Shown here one piece after another: positions 1-12,074 of a stretch of 64,000 bases of DNA. The position numbers and the translations under genes are program-made. This DNA is from Helianthus annuus (lineage: Eukaryota > Streptophyta > Magnoliopsida > Asterales > Asteraceae). A model generated the notes under the pieces. The model worked only from the letters and a program-made list of their open reading frames with translations. It had not been told where the DNA came from and made no database searches. The stretch spans positions 127,581,518 to 127,645,517 of the forward strand of contig NC_035433.2 in assembly GCF_002127325.2 (NCBI RefSeq). The letters run 5' to 3'. Every line of letters begins with the position of its first letter. The first letter of the stretch is position 1.

Positions 1-138
1 TCAATGAAATATCCTTTTGGCAATAATGACCCCCTAATTGAAGATGAGCCAGAACCACCCGATAAGGAGGGTCTAGCCAAGGACCCTTATAAACGTGACG
101 CACCACGGAGGCATTCCGCAGAACTATCCTTAGTTTAG
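1..138 (+). CDS. C-terminal end of a retroelement ORF (partial)
   Basis: Frame 1 is open from the window edge to a TAG at 136-138, giving 45 residues that are acidic and proline-rich (…EDEPEPPDKEG…), then basic. No domain is recognisable in so short a tail. Position suggests it is the end of the gag-pol ORF of the element whose 3' LTR lies at 1808-3551, because only non-coding sequence separates the two. The family cannot be assigned from this piece alone. Confidence 0.45.
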   Translation, partial: SMKYPFGNNDPLIEDEPEPPDKEGLAKDPYKRDAPRRHSAELSLV

Positions 139-1807
139 ATTAGTTTAACTTTTATGCTTTCTAGTTTAGTTTTAATTTGTAGGAATAAAACACACTCGGG
201 ATGGTGAAGGATACTAAGGGAAGCTTGAACCAACACCCCATGCACAAAAACAGAGCCTCTCGACAATTTTTCTTCATTACAGCAAGTTCAGCACGGGGCC
301 GTGCTCACCCAACACGCCCCGTGCCCAAAGTTCTGCAGAAAATGCCCAGTTCAGGTAACTGGACACGGGGCCGTGCTCACTGAACACGCCCCCATGCCCA
401 GCCTTCTGTTTACTTTTGGTACTGGCAGTCTGGACATGGGGTCGTGCTCAGCCAACACCACCCCGTGTTCAGCTACCCAGTAACATAAAATCTTGTTTTT
501 AGCCCACTTTTACACGTTTTAATCAACCGAAAAACTTATTTTTGGGACACATTGAGGACAATGTGTAATTTAAGTGTGGGAGGGATGCTAAAACCTTGAA
601 TTTTGCAAGTCCTAATTACAAGCATTACACAAAACTCTATTGGAACCGCTAATCACCCCAAATTTTTTCAAAAACTTTTCATTTTTTTACTTGTCTTGGT
701 TTAATTTGGGAATAACAAGTTCTAACAAGGTTATATTTTTACAAATTTACAACCGATAGCGTCGTGATAAAAAGAACCAACATAAGAAAATTATGAAACG
801 GCATGACAAACCTAGTTAAAATTTGATTATATATACTTGATCACATAAAAACCCATTCCCACAAAAGTGAGTTTTGAGCCTTTATTGAGCATACAAATAC
901 ATATCTTTATACTAAATGCTCATTTTTTCGTTTCTTGTGTGAATAGCCGCTTGGTTCTTACGACTCTAGAACTTGCCAAGACAATGCATTCCCGGTCCTT
1001 ACCAACTTAAACCCGAGTAAGTAAATGATGGAGGCATTAGGACTAACCCTTTTTCTTTCTACACCATTATTTTTCATTTTTTTTACCACCTACCCAAAAT
1101 CCCCCTAGTTAACCCCTTTGAGCCTAAACCTTTTCATTTCTTAACCCACAAAATAAACACCCTTTTACCCACCAAAGCCCTTTTTCATTTTAAACCCTTT
1201 ATTTTAGTAAAAAGCTCGGTTTTTCATGTGACATTCCTTATCAAAAAAAAAAAAATCTTGCTTGAATATGCTTAGTTTGAATAAATGTCAAAAAAAGAGG
1301 GATTCACGAAAACCGACGCTTTTTATGCCTTTCGCCCTTTTCTACTAACCACTAACCTAACCACCCACCTTTAGCCCAAGCCTAACCCTTCACCCAAAAA
1401 GTCCTCTTGATATTTACAAAGGTATAAAGTTAAAAAGGAGGAGGATTGATTGCTTGGCAAGCTTATGGTAGAAATAAGTTCCATGCCGCTCTCGAGTGAT
1501 TCACTAAAAATACACCTTCGGCCGAGTGTGAGTGATCTCCCCCGTGAGGTATGTGAACTTGTATATAAATGGAATTTTAGAAAGGTATGTTATGCCTTAA
1601 TAAATAATTTATCTTATCAAATGTTTTTAATAAATCATGACGAATAGGATTGTAAATAAATAAAAATAAAACACAGTAAAGATCTTGGATTCCCGACACT
1701 CAAGACAAGCCCAAAACCTTCTCTTTTACCCATTCCATTTGGGAGTGTAAGCCACATATTAAAGAGTTTTGCTTGAGGACAAGCAAAGATTCAAGTGTGG
1801 GGGTATT
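139..1807 (+). other. Non-coding 3' internal region of a gypsy-type element
   Basis: No ORF is supported here. The stretch is AT-rich and carries two copies of a phrase typical of the 3' internal part of plant Tat/Athila-type elements: 'ttgaggacaa ... aagtgtggg' near 551-583 and 'tgaggacaag ... caagtgtggg' near 1774-1801. At 292-470 there is a cluster of CACGGGGCCGTG-like words separated by spacers ending in 'aacacgcccc'. The same word is repeated in the LTR. A purine-rich tract (AGTGTGGGGG, about 1793-1802) just before the LTR is the likely polypurine tract. Confidence 0.55.
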
Positions 1808-2054
1808 TGATGTGTGTAAAATGCAACATATAAATTACATCAAATGAGGCATAAAACTAACCCTTTTTTAAGTACTAATGTTGGAAAAAGTGTGCTTTTG
1901 TCTTCCTTTTGTATTTTCAGGGTTAAAAGAGCTTAAACGAACAAAAGAAGCAAAAATGCAGCAAATCCAACATAAATACAAAGAAAAGGAAGAAACGTGG
2001 CATGCCCGACTCCTCGACAGCATCTCCTAAAGCAAAAACAAGAAGAAAGCTGAG

Positions 2055-2312
2055 CATGGGGCTGTGCCCAACTGAGCACGGGGCTGTGCCCAGCTCAACA
2101 CGGGGCGTGTCCAGCTCAACACGGGGCGTGCCCAGCGAACACGGGGTCATGGTCAGCCTTGGCACAAAAGACAAACCTGTAGAAGCTTCTATTGCCCACT
2201 ACGGGGCCGTGCCTAGCGGACACGAGGCCGTGGTCAGCTTCCTGCAGGCGCATTTATTGTAATTGCGAATTACAATTAATGAAGAGAGAGAGTGTCAGAT
2301 GGACACGGGGCC
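2055..2312 (+). repeat. Array of CACGGGGCCGTG-like palindromic words in the LTR
   Basis: At least seven variants of CACGGGG(C)CGTG occur here (for example near 2057, 2078, 2099, 2120, 2138, 2199 and 2303), spaced about 20-70 bp apart and often followed by 'cccagct'. The array ends about 25 bp before the TATA box, so it occupies the U3 part of the LTR. Further copies lie at 292-470 in the internal region. Confidence 0.8.
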
Positions 2313-2334
2313 GTGCCCAGGCTTCTGTTCAGCC

Positions 2335-2342
2335 TATAAATA
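2335..2342 (+). promoter_or_regulatory. TATA box of the gypsy-type LTR
   Basis: TATAAATA in the context 'agcctataaatagg', in the first half of the LTR and directly after the GC-rich palindrome array. This is the expected place for the retroelement promoter. No transcript start can be proved from sequence. Confidence 0.6.
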
Positions 2343-2955
2343 GGAGTGCTTGGAGCCATTTCAACTCATCCCTTGGCACACCACCTCTCTCACACTTCAC
2401 CCACCACCCACCACCCACCACCACCATAACACCATCATCCACCACCATCATCCATTGTCCATCATAGAGTGTGTGAGTCGTCTCGGGATCCAAGATTGAT
2501 CGTAAGAGTTCTTGACAATCAAAGGCCATGTTTGCCTAAGTCTCTTACATCACTTGGTGAAGACAAGTGTCTAGTGTAATACTTTTTATTTTTAATCTTT
2601 TGCACTTTTTATTTGGTTTTGTATTAATGACTTTAATAACTAGTTTCTTATGTTGAAGGTGATTCTTCCTTATCGTTTGTCCGTGGTGTCTTGACATCAT
2701 TTTACTGTCTATATAAAATAAAAGATTTTCACCATTCATATCTCCACGGTCTATATGGAGGTATGTTGGCTACCTGGTCGGGGGTTAAGGGAACGGTTTG
2801 GTAAGAGTCTTGCCCTTGTTCAGCGTTTAGAGGTCCTGCAAGGGACCTGGGTCAAATTTAGTAGGATCTCCTTCAATACCCAAAGGTATTGGATGGCGGG
2901 GATCCAAACTCTTTGACCCCCTCATAAGTAAACTACTATTAATACTATAACCTGG

Positions 2956-3150
2956 CTATTTAGGACTGTTATCCCTGCTGACTCAGACTACTTAGTCGAG
3001 GGTAACGTCACCTTTAAAAGAGGGGCCTACCATAATTTGCATTAATAACTTAATTAATTATCTTTCAATAATCCGACCCTTTAGGATTGTATCCTTGCTG
3101 ACTCAAACTACGGGATTGAGGGTAACGTCACCTTCAAAAGAGGGGCCTAC
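2956..3150 (+). repeat. Diverged ~75-bp duplication inside the LTR
   Basis: Two related blocks (2956-3030 and about 3077-3150) share 'ttaggactgttatcc...tgctgactca', 'gagggtaacgtcacctt' and 'aaaagaggggcctac'. They are direct repeats with several substitutions, so the duplication is older than the insertion. Confidence 0.75.
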
Positions 3151-3553
3151 TACAATAACTAAGATAATCTCTTAAACAAGTGCAAAAGTGCGAAAATAAT
3201 CAAAGGTTACACTATACATGAGTAGGATCCAAGTGATTCATCTTGTCTATCTGTTTTTATTTTTATTTTTATTTTTCAGCAATTAGTTAGTTTTATTTTC
3301 TTAGTTTTAAAAATCTTTTCTAACATTTTGATTTGATTAGACGTTGAGGATAAACCGGTACTAAAAGCTCTTGTGTCCTTGGACGACCTTGGTATCTTAC
3401 CAACACTATACTACGTCCACGATGGGTGCACTTGCCCATATGTGTGTGTAGTGTTAGTAAATATCGTGTTTTATAAATTTAAAACTTGGCTAAAAAGTGT
3501 AAAAAGGGCTTAAAATATACACCTAAAACATATACACACTTGCACGCATCAAT

Positions 3554-6500
3554 ATGACAGGCATCTCCAAGGATATTATAACACATAAGCTTGGTATTGA
3601 CAGATCATTTAAACCAGTCCAACAAAAGAGAAGGAAATTTGCTCCGGAACAAAATATGATCATCCAAGAGGAAGTTGAAAGGCTACTAAAGAGCAAGATG
3701 ATTAGGGAAGTGAAGTTTCCCAAGTGGCTGGCTAATGTGGTAGTGGTGCAAAAGAAAAACGGGAAATGGAGAGTATGTGTGGATTATACCGACTTGAATA
3801 AAGCTTCTCCCAAAGACCCGTTTCCTCTACCTCATATTGATTCGCTGGTGGATGCTACCGCTGGCCACGAGATGCTAACCTTCATGGATGCCTCTTCAGG
3901 ATTTCAGCAAATCCAAATGGAACCCTCTGATCAGGAGGATACTGCTTTCATGACACCCACATGTATTTACTGTTATACTGCTATGCCTTTTGGTTTAAAA
4001 AATGCAGGTGCAACATACCAAAGGCTGGTGAACATGATGTTTAAAGACAAACTGGGGGACACCATGGAAGTATACATCGACGATATGGTAGTAAAATCCA
4101 AGAAGGCTGAGGATCACCTTCAAGATATTAAGGGATCATTTGATATCCTAGACCAGTACAACATGAAATTGAATCCTGCTAAATGCCACTTTGGAGTGGG
4201 GTCAGGAAAGTTTCTAGGGTACATGGTGACTAAAAGGGGGATAGAAGCAAGCCCGGAGCAGATTAAAGCCATCCTGGATATTAAGTTGCCTTCAAATATG
4301 AAGGATATTCAACGATTAACAAGGCGAGTAGCAGCTTTGAATAGATTTATCTCAAGATCCTCCGAAAAATTCAAGGAATTTTATGATATTCTGAAGAAAA
4401 ATAAGAAATTTGAGTGGGGTGAGAAGCATGAAATAGCCTTGCAGGATTTGAAGCAGTATCTTTCAACCGCACCTCTGTTAATGAAACCTGAAGATGGTGA
4501 ACCACTATCCCTATACCTTGCAGTATCAGGGAATGCAGTAAGTGTTGTCCTTGTAAAGGATCATGAAGATCAGCAGTATCCTGTCTATTATGTCAGTAAA
4601 AGCTTATTAGATGCTGAAACTAGGTATTCTCACCTAGAAAAGCTAATATTAGCCCTAGTTATGGCATCAACAAAACTTAGACATTATTTTGAAACACATA
4701 GGATTCATGTTAAAACCAACTATCCTATTAAAAATGTGCTTAGGAAACCCGAGATGTCAGGTAGGATGGCTAAGTGGTCTGTAAAATTAAGTGCATTCGA
4801 TCTAGTATATGAACCTAGAAATGCCATAAAGTCTCAGGCTTTAGCTGACTTTGTGGCTGATTTCAGTAGTGATATCCAAAATGAAGTAGACCTAGAGGTA
4901 CAACAGCTAGGAGAAAACTTAGAATCCTGGATATTGTATACTGATGGCGCATCTAATGTAAGAGGGGTAGGTTTGGGTATACTACTAAAATTGCCACAGG
5001 GGGACATATTACCCCAGGCTATTAGATGTGAGTTTCCTGCCACTAATAATGAAGCAGAATATGAAGCTTTAATTGCAGGATTAGAATTGGCTAAGAGCAT
5101 GAATATCAAGAGTCTACAAGTGTTTGTTGATTCTTTGTTGATAACTAACCATTTCAATGGATCTTATGTAGTAAAAGGTGAAAAATTGGCTGAATATCTT
5201 GAAATTGTCAAGAAATTAGCAGGATATTTCGATGTTTTTACACTTGAACAGGTACCAAGAGAGGACAATGCTGAAGCTGATGCCTTGGCAAATCTGGGAT
5301 CATCAGTCAGGATACCAGAAGGGACCCAAATACCGATATTACATATCCTGTGTCCTGCGATGGATCCTCAGGATAAGGAGGTAGTAAGTGTTCAGGATCC
5401 TGGTGTTGAGTATCCCGAAGAGGATCCTAGATCCTGGACGGCTCCAATCACAAGATATCTCAAGGAAGGACACATCCCCAAGGATGAGAATCCTAAGGCC
5501 TTTAGGATGAAGGTATCACAGTTTACTATTATAAATAATGTTTTATATAAGAAATCTCTCGCAGGTCCATATCTAAGGTGCTTGGAGGATCCCGAGACCA
5601 AAGAAGTGCTTCAGGATATCCATGAAGGGGATTGTGGTAGCCACACTGGGGGCAGGTCATTATTCTCAAAAGTATTAAGAACAGGATATTATTGGCCTAC
5701 CATGAGAAAAGATGCTGCAGAATGTGCTTGAAAATGTGATGCATGCCAAAGACACATCAACATACTACATCAGCCTGCTGAACCACTGTATCCTATTGTT
5801 TCCCCTTGGCCGTTCATGAAATGGGGAATGGATATAGTGGGAAAATTGCCAAAAGCTCCAGGAGGAAAAGTCTTTATGCTGGCAATGACGGATTATTTCT
5901 CTAAATGGGTTGAAGCTGAAGCATTTGTTCAAGTCAGAGATCAAGAAGTGGTATCCTTCATAAAAAGAAATATACTGACTAGATTTGGTATACCAGCTGA
6001 AATAATTTGTGACAATGGATCTCAATTCATAAGTAAGAGGACTACTGACTTCTGCAAGAGTTGGGGAATCAAAATGATCACATCCACACCAGTGCATCCT
6101 CAAGCAAATGGACAAGCAGAATCCTCAAACAAGATAATTGTCAACAATTTGAAGAAAAGGCTTGGAGCTAAGAAGGGAAGATGGGCAGAAGAATTACCCT
6201 ATGTTTTGTGGGCCGATAGAACGACGATAAAAAGTGCAACTGGCCAAACCCCATTTTCCTTGGTATTTGGAGCAGAAGTGGTGATCCCGACTGAAATGGT
6301 AATACCTACAGCAAGATCCAGCCTCCGGGATCCTGAGCAGAATCCTGAAATCCTATGCCAGGAATTGGATACAATTGATGAGACAAGAGATGCAGCAAGG
6401 CTAAGGATGGCAGCATATCAACAAAGGATATCTAAAGCATATAACAAGAATATAAGGACTAGAAGGTTCCAGGTTGGAGATTGGGTATTAAGAAAAGCTT

Positions 6501-6667
6501 TTCAGAATACCACTAATCCTGCTGACGGAAAGCTGGCCCCAAAATGGGAAGGACCCTATAAGATTGAATCAGAATCAGGGAAAGGAGCATACCGACTCAA
6601 GAATATGGAGGGGGGTATGCTACCAAGATCCTGGAATGCTATACATTTAAAGCTCTATTTCAAGTGA
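3554..6667 (+). pseudogene. Tat-type gypsy pol: RT, RNase H, archaeal-type RNase H and integrase with one in-frame stop
   Basis: Reverse transcriptase occupies about residues 1-250, with the catalytic YIDD near residue 175 (about 4075-4086). A classical RNase H follows. A second, archaeal-type RNase H lies about residues 455-590 ('YTDGAS...', 'NNEAEYEAL'). The integrase zinc-binding region and catalytic core come next (D of 'TDYFSKW', D of 'CDNGSQF', E of 'GQAES'). The only break is a TGA at 5729-5731, between the integrase zinc-binding histidines and its CxxC, after which the same frame runs on to 6667. The apparent start at 3554 is not real: it is created where another element's LTR interrupts the gene. 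The single-base nature of the stop would fit CpG decay, which is an inference. Confidence 0.9.
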
Positions 6668-8154
6668 GTTAGGAATTTAATTTCTATGGTATGAATTTTA
6701 TCTCTTTTAATATGTTTAATATTATTTACTATTTTGAACCCATTACTGACTTAAGCATCGGAGGGGTGTTAGCCAGGCTAACACCCACCTTAGTTTACAA
6801 TTGTTTTGCAGAATATGCTTCGGGATATAGCTCCAGGATACTTCGAAAGATTAGAGGATTGGCCCCCTCTCTCACGTTTAAGGGATCCTGATCCCTTCAA
6901 AGGTTTAAAGGTATTCACCTTTCTCACGAATTGGGTTTAAACACCCCGCCTGGAGCGCAAGTTGTCCAGGGATAGTCCAAGGTGGCGGGACCAGTTCATG
7001 TAAAAGTGGCTGACAATTTTGTCACTGTTGGCTACATCCTGGACCCTTAAGGTATATGAGGATTGATCACCCTCTCTCACGAAAGGGTATTTTCATACTC
7101 TCTAAGGTTTAAAGGTTTTCACCTTTCTAAGTCTTGGAGTTTATTCACTCCCGCCTGTAGCGCATGAAAATTTGGGATTTTCCCCAAGATACTAAGAATT
7201 TATCTCCAGAATGTTTTCTGGTTTTACTCCAGTAACACAAGAACTGTCCAAACAGTTAGAACTTGAAAATTTTCTAAGTATTCGAAGACTTTATGTACAG
7301 GGGACATTCCTCCTAAGGCGATTGTGTAAAGCTCGAAGAATCGAATTCAATGCACTAAGTATTTTGGACTGGGGACATCTTGGTTGAAGAAGTTGCAAAA
7401 GGATTAAAAGTTTGATACTTGGGCTACACCCTATTCCTGGTATGATCTTTCCTTTGTAAGTTGTTTAAACTTTTGAAACTATGTTTAAGGCTCGAATGTC
7501 TTGATAAGAACGTATCTTTAGGATATGTTCTCAAAATGTGTTTTTGGATACGTTTTGGGATATTTGATTGGAATATTTGGGAAATGATACTTGGGTTGAA
7601 AATAAATACTCTGGTCAAATAAGTGTTATCAAAATGAAAGATAAACTATCTTTTATTCTTTAGAAACTTTGGATTATGAGAAGTTCTATTTGACAAAAAT
7701 CTTCATAGGATACCACTGAGTATATTGATCAGGATTTTTTCAAAAGGTAACGGCACAAATTTTGCGAAGCTAAAATTTAAACTAAGTAATGCATGACGAA
7801 AAATTAAATAGAATAACAAATAAGTCAAAAGATGGTTATATTATTAACAGGTCAAAAGTTGTGCTTTTGGTTTCACCTCAAACCGAGGCCCATCCGCCAA
7901 AAGCACAGTTAGTTTTTACCATATTTACGCAACAGTTGAAGGTTTCATCTCAAAACAAGACCCATTCGCCTCCAACCGTTGCATCATTCAAAACAAATTA
8001 TACTAACTGATGACCAAGGGCTTCATCCTGAAACCCAGGACCCATCCACCTTTGGTCATCATATTGTTCTAATGCAGGAAATATAAATTGTTAAAAGGAC
8101 AAAAAAGTAAATTGTTCAAACACACATAACTCTCAAATTTAAGATAAATAAATA
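6668..8154 (+). other. Non-coding spacer between Tat pol and the antisense gene
   Basis: No coding ORF is supported. The segment carries repeated short phrases ('cctctctcacg', 'ggtttaaaggt.ttcacctttct') around 6860-7140. At 7855-8060 there are three diverged tandem copies of an about 75-90 bp unit built on 'ggtttcacctcaaaccgaggcccatccgcc'-like text. Tandem repeats in this position are common in the Tat group. Confidence 0.6.
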
Positions 8155-9911
8155 TTAGGAGGCAGTGCCTTCTTCGCCCATGACATTTTCGACAGCATCC
8201 GTTTCGGGATTAGTTTGAACGTCCTTCTCAGCATCAGTTAGTTTTTCAACCACCCTTGAGGATCCTTTAGTTGCGGGTTTAACAGGACTACTGCCAAGGC
8301 TCCTCAGCTTTGCCTCCCAAGCATTGACATCCCAAGAGGGGCATTCGAAGCCCAATGCCTTGGCTTCGTGGGCCGTCTTTAACCTGGCCTGAAGAAGGGA
8401 AGTAACGACGGAACTTTTAAGGCTATCCCGGTAGTTAATCATATCTCGTTCGTGTTGAGCATGGGCAGTATCAAGATCGGCTTGGGCTTCAAGAGTGGCT
8501 TTGTTGAGGGCGGCCTGGTGTTCTTGGGTCATAGCCTTGAATTTGTCCTCGTAATGCCGAGATTTTGTGGCTGCAATCATACCCTGATCGGAGATGGTGA
8601 CCTCAGCTTTCTTCAACTTGGACTCGAGCGTCTTGTTGAGCCCACAGGATTCTTGATATAGATGAACCAAACGTTCGAGACCCTGCAAAGTGAGAGAACA
8701 GGTATTGGTTTTAATAAATACTTATAACCAGCATAAGGTGCAGGATATAGCTCAAGGATACAAACCTGGTTGAGAAAAGAGGTCATGAATCCGCTTGCCT
8801 CAATGAACCCGTGGTTCTCATAAGGAAATGTATCGGAGATGACAGGTGAATCAGGTTCTTTCCTTTTGCGAGAACTTGAGCTCCGGGGCTTAGTAGCTGG
8901 CAAAGGTTTGGGAATGGTAATGGCCTTGGAGCTGCTAGGCTTGGAGGAGGTCGTGGCCTTGGGACTAGGCTCCTTCTTGATCTGGACGTGATCGGAGTAA
9001 CTGTCTAGCTCGTCAAGGTCGAAAACCTCAGGGATCTTGGCCAGTGCTACATAAAAGGAAAGTCCTATATCCTTATTACTCTTCATTATATTGTATTACA
9101 TTAATTAGTCATTTACAAAGTAATTCTTACCAGACATTTCGGACGATGAGTATTGACTAGAACTTGGGACGTGTGTGGTAAAACTCCTGTCACCTGCCGG
9201 TAGCTGGTAAACCGCTTCGATTCTCTTTTCTGATTCTGCAGTAGGGGGAGCGACTTCCTTAAAGTTCACTGCGAAAAATCGAATAAAACGAAATTAGCAG
9301 AGGATAAAAGTCTCAGTGTATACGGGGATATTCATGGTCCTACCGGTGGTTAACCACTCCACCGGAAGATTAGCACCCTCATGGATGGAGTCCCGTTTGA
9401 CGAAGAAAAACTTGCGTTGCCATCCATCCTCGTTTTTGGTGGCCTTGAGTATAAGGGGTTTGCTGGAAGTCGAAAAGAGTAGGAACCGACTGGAACCATG
9501 TGATCGGAGGCGATAAGCAATTGGCATATCTTCGATGCAGAGGTCGGGATAATGAAGGTTTTTGATTTGGTTAAGCACAATCAATACTCTCCAAACCATG
9601 GGCATGGTTTGGGCAAAGGAAATACCAGTAGTTCGAAAGAATTGCATTATGAACTCAGGAAAGGGATACCGAAGACCTAGCGAAAAAGGGTATGCCGGAA
9701 AACAGACCCAATCGGCAGAAGAAACATCTGATCGAATTGATCGATCAAATGGTCTAAAAATCGGGCCATCAGGGAACGCGCCGGAGGCTCTCGACGCCGC
9801 AATGTCTGCATTATCAAAAGAACAGATCTCCTTCTCGGGATTTTTGAGAAGATTTTGCTGAACGAAGGAGTCCGACGATTCACCGGTTTGGGAATGGACT
9901 CTAGTGGCCAT
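8155..9911 (-). CDS. Antisense extra gene of the Tat element, 4 exons, 'gypsy-type transposase' domain family
   Basis: I join four exons on the minus strand: 9911-9344, 9268-9131, 9046-8766 and 8682-8155. All three introns have GT...AG ends and the exons sum to 1,515 bp, an unbroken 504-residue protein. Exon 1 carries the block 'YPFSLGLRYPFPEFIMQFF...MVWRVLIVLNQIK...IAYRLRS', which I recognise as the plant 'putative gypsy-type transposase' domain (PF04195-like). Exon 3 is lysine/serine-rich with a likely nuclear signal (SSSRKRKEP). Exon 4 is predicted coiled coil (ELESKLKKAE..., many A/E/Q/K heptads) with an acidic tail. The molecular function is unknown. Such antisense ORFs are described in Tat/Retand elements. 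The gene is open although pol has a stop. Confidence 0.8.
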
Positions 9912-10167
9912 TGCAAGAAAAATAATATTAACAGGAAATGAGGAAGGGGAAAGTGATTACCTGGAGATTCTGTTGTTGGTTTCTGGTTATCAAACAAGAA
10001 GAGAGAAGATATAGGGGCGTAATGGATGTCCATCGAGTGAAAGCGCGTTGGAAGTTACAGGGTGCTATCTTGACCGTCATTTCAATTTAATAACCTCGGT
10101 TTGCGAGATAAAGTTTTAAAATATATCCGTTGGACTGGTATACCAACAGATACATTTTGGGGACAAT

Positions 10168-10914
10168 TGTTATGGGTCATTTTCTGAACATATATCCTAA
10201 CTAATATTCTGCTTCTGATTGTTTACTTGTGATCAGGATACCGAATCAGGATATTGGTAACATCCTGGTACGATATCCTGGTATTAATTGAATTGATCAC
10301 GTGCTGATTAGAAGGTACAAGTCTCCAACGTTCAAGAAGACTTCTTCCCCCCAAGACTCGGGCTGATTGGTTAGATTAAAGACATTGAACCCGAAAGACC
10401 AGGACTGCAACGTTAACTTGAGGAATATTCGAAGCATCCCGGTTTAATAGGATAGTTAGTTGATTTCGTTTAACTATAAATAGCATGATCGGATCAGATT
10501 AAGGCACTCACTTTTTCATTCGCACACTTTACTCACTAGTTACTAGCAATCACTACACACCAACACTTGTAATCAAATCACGTTGTAACACCTAGTTGAT
10601 CCGCATCATATCCTGCACTGTATCCTGACTTTTGAAGTAATAGAAGAACAAGGCAATTGCGATTGTATGCTCCCGAGGTTTTATGCCAGCGATCTAGATT
10701 GATCAAGGGCTTTCCTCGTACACCTCGTGTCACCCTTTCCTTTTTTGTTCATTGTTTGATCTTGGATACAACTTTATATCCTGAGCTGTATCCTTAAACT
10801 GTTTTTGCAAATAATTTTACCTGAACATTTTTGACACACCTTTCAAGCACACTACCTCACTTAACTAATTTGATCACTAAATTGCTTAGGTAATTTTTGA
10901 CCAAAACACTAACA
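10168..10914 (+). mobile_element. 3' LTR of the Tat gypsy element (747 bp)
   Basis: Begins TGTTATGGG and ends ACTAACA, an inverted TGTTA/TAACA pair, after a weak purine tract 'ttttggggacaa'. It contains the TATA box at 10475-10482. The next five bases, ATATT (10915-10919), should be the target duplication, but the left copy is outside the window. Confidence 0.8.
10475..10482 (+). promoter_or_regulatory. TATA box of the Tat LTR
   Basis: TATAAATA in 'taactataaatagcatg', about 305 bp into the 747-bp LTR. Confidence 0.55.
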
Positions 10915-10937
10915 ATATTACAATAAATACATATTTG

Positions 10938-10939
<2 letters not shown>

Positions 10940-11005
<66 letters not shown>
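10940..11005. repeat. (TA)n microsatellite, left flank of element A
   Basis: About 33 uninterrupted AT dinucleotides. It abuts the GGGAAGAG terminus of the element starting at 11006. Confidence 0.95.
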
Positions 11006-11008
<3 letters not shown>

Positions 11009-11707
11009 AAGAGTTTAAATGAGAACACTCATCTTTTGTGAGAACACTGAGAACAAATCTCAGCCAATCAATTTTGTTTTCTTTTATTTAAATGAAAAGG
11101 GTAACCTGGTAATTGTACAATCTTCCGTTTCATTCACGACACCTTCTCCAATTTTGAAAGCTCCATGCGACATCAACCCCAATCTACTCTTGATTCAATT
11201 ACAATATGTGAAATTCTAACTGCTCTAAAGCAAGGTCAATTCCATATGTTCTTAATCCAAGTCAATTTACTATGTTCTCTTTCATTTTCTGAGATAGCTA
11301 ATGTTAGGGTTTGTAGGGCTGGTGAAATTAAGGAGAATCGCAGAGGAGATTCATTTGATTGTAGCAATGTTGTAGCCTATGTTACATAGGGAATTGTAGC
11401 TAATCGATTGGTTACAGGTTATAAACTACCCATGCACTACATTCGTATGGTATGATAACTGATCCAAAAACTATTATTTGCTTCTTCCTATTGTTTGCTT
11501 AACTGGTTGCGATTGAAATTTTTACAAATTGCAGGTTTTAGTGAATTAATTGAACTTTTGGTGTATGAAATTTACTTGAGTTTGTGTGCATTTTGGAAGT
11601 GTGTAACCTGTTGAATGGGCCGAGTCTCTATAGGATATGATTTTCATATGATAGAATTGTTTTCTGAAAGAATTTCTAATTAATGTGTGATATTTTGTTG
11701 TGATATG

Positions 11708-12014
11708 CCAATAAACATACATATTTTATGTGGCTGCAAGTTAAAAAAGCTTTTACTTATTTAGTTTAGTATGTGTATTTGTGCTATTGCAATAAAAGTT
11801 TTAATGTCAGTGTTTCAAGGGATTTTGTTTTCTTAAAAGGGTCATAATTCGTCCTCCCCTTTTAATTAACACTTATCATTTTTTTGTGATTGACCATTAG
11901 TAAATGTGTGGGAAAGACTGATTATAATATGTATTACTTGATTAGTTGATAAAAGTTGATTCTACTCGTGTTATTTGAATTGTTCAGTTGAGACTTGATT
12001 GACCATATGTTTGT
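11708..12014 (+). repeat. 307-bp direct repeat, copy 1
   Basis: Begins 'ccaataaacatacatat' and ends 'gaccatatgtttgt'. It matches 13232-13539 with only a handful of differences. The two copies bracket the LOTUS gene fragment. Confidence 0.9.
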
Positions 12015-12074
12015 GAAGTTGATTCTACTCATGTTAATGAAAACTTCGATGCTAAAAACGAAGAAGAAGCAATT

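Larger units (their letters stand above)
1808..3551 (+). mobile_element. 3' LTR of a Ty3/gypsy-type retrotransposon (1,744 bp)
   Basis: The block begins TGATGTGTG and ends ACGCATCA, so the ends are an inverted TGATG/CATCA pair with the canonical TG...CA. It follows a polypurine tract, and the sequence immediately after it is the reverse transcriptase gene of a different element, so the right boundary is sharp. A TATA box lies inside at 2335-2342. The 5' half of the element and the left target-site duplication lie outside the window, so the duplication (expected ATATG from 3552-3556) cannot be checked. Lineage is Tat or Athila by style, not proven. Confidence 0.75.
3552..10914 (+). mobile_element. 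Tat-lineage Ty3/gypsy retrotransposon, 5' part displaced by insertion
   Basis: This block holds, in order, pol from the start of reverse transcriptase to the end of integrase (3554-6667), a non-coding stretch, a spliced gene on the opposite strand (8155-9911) and a 3' LTR (10168-10914). An archaeal-type second RNase H domain and an antisense extra ORF are known hallmarks of the plant Tat/Retand/Ogre group. The left side is cut by the LTR ending at 3551, so the 5' LTR, gag and protease must lie to the left of the window, beyond the inserted element. Confidence 0.85.

Noticed and set aside
3554..3556. ATG at the start of the 725-codon gypsy ORF as a true start
   Set aside because: It lies three bases after a foreign LTR, and the protein starts in mid-polyprotein at the edge of reverse transcriptase.
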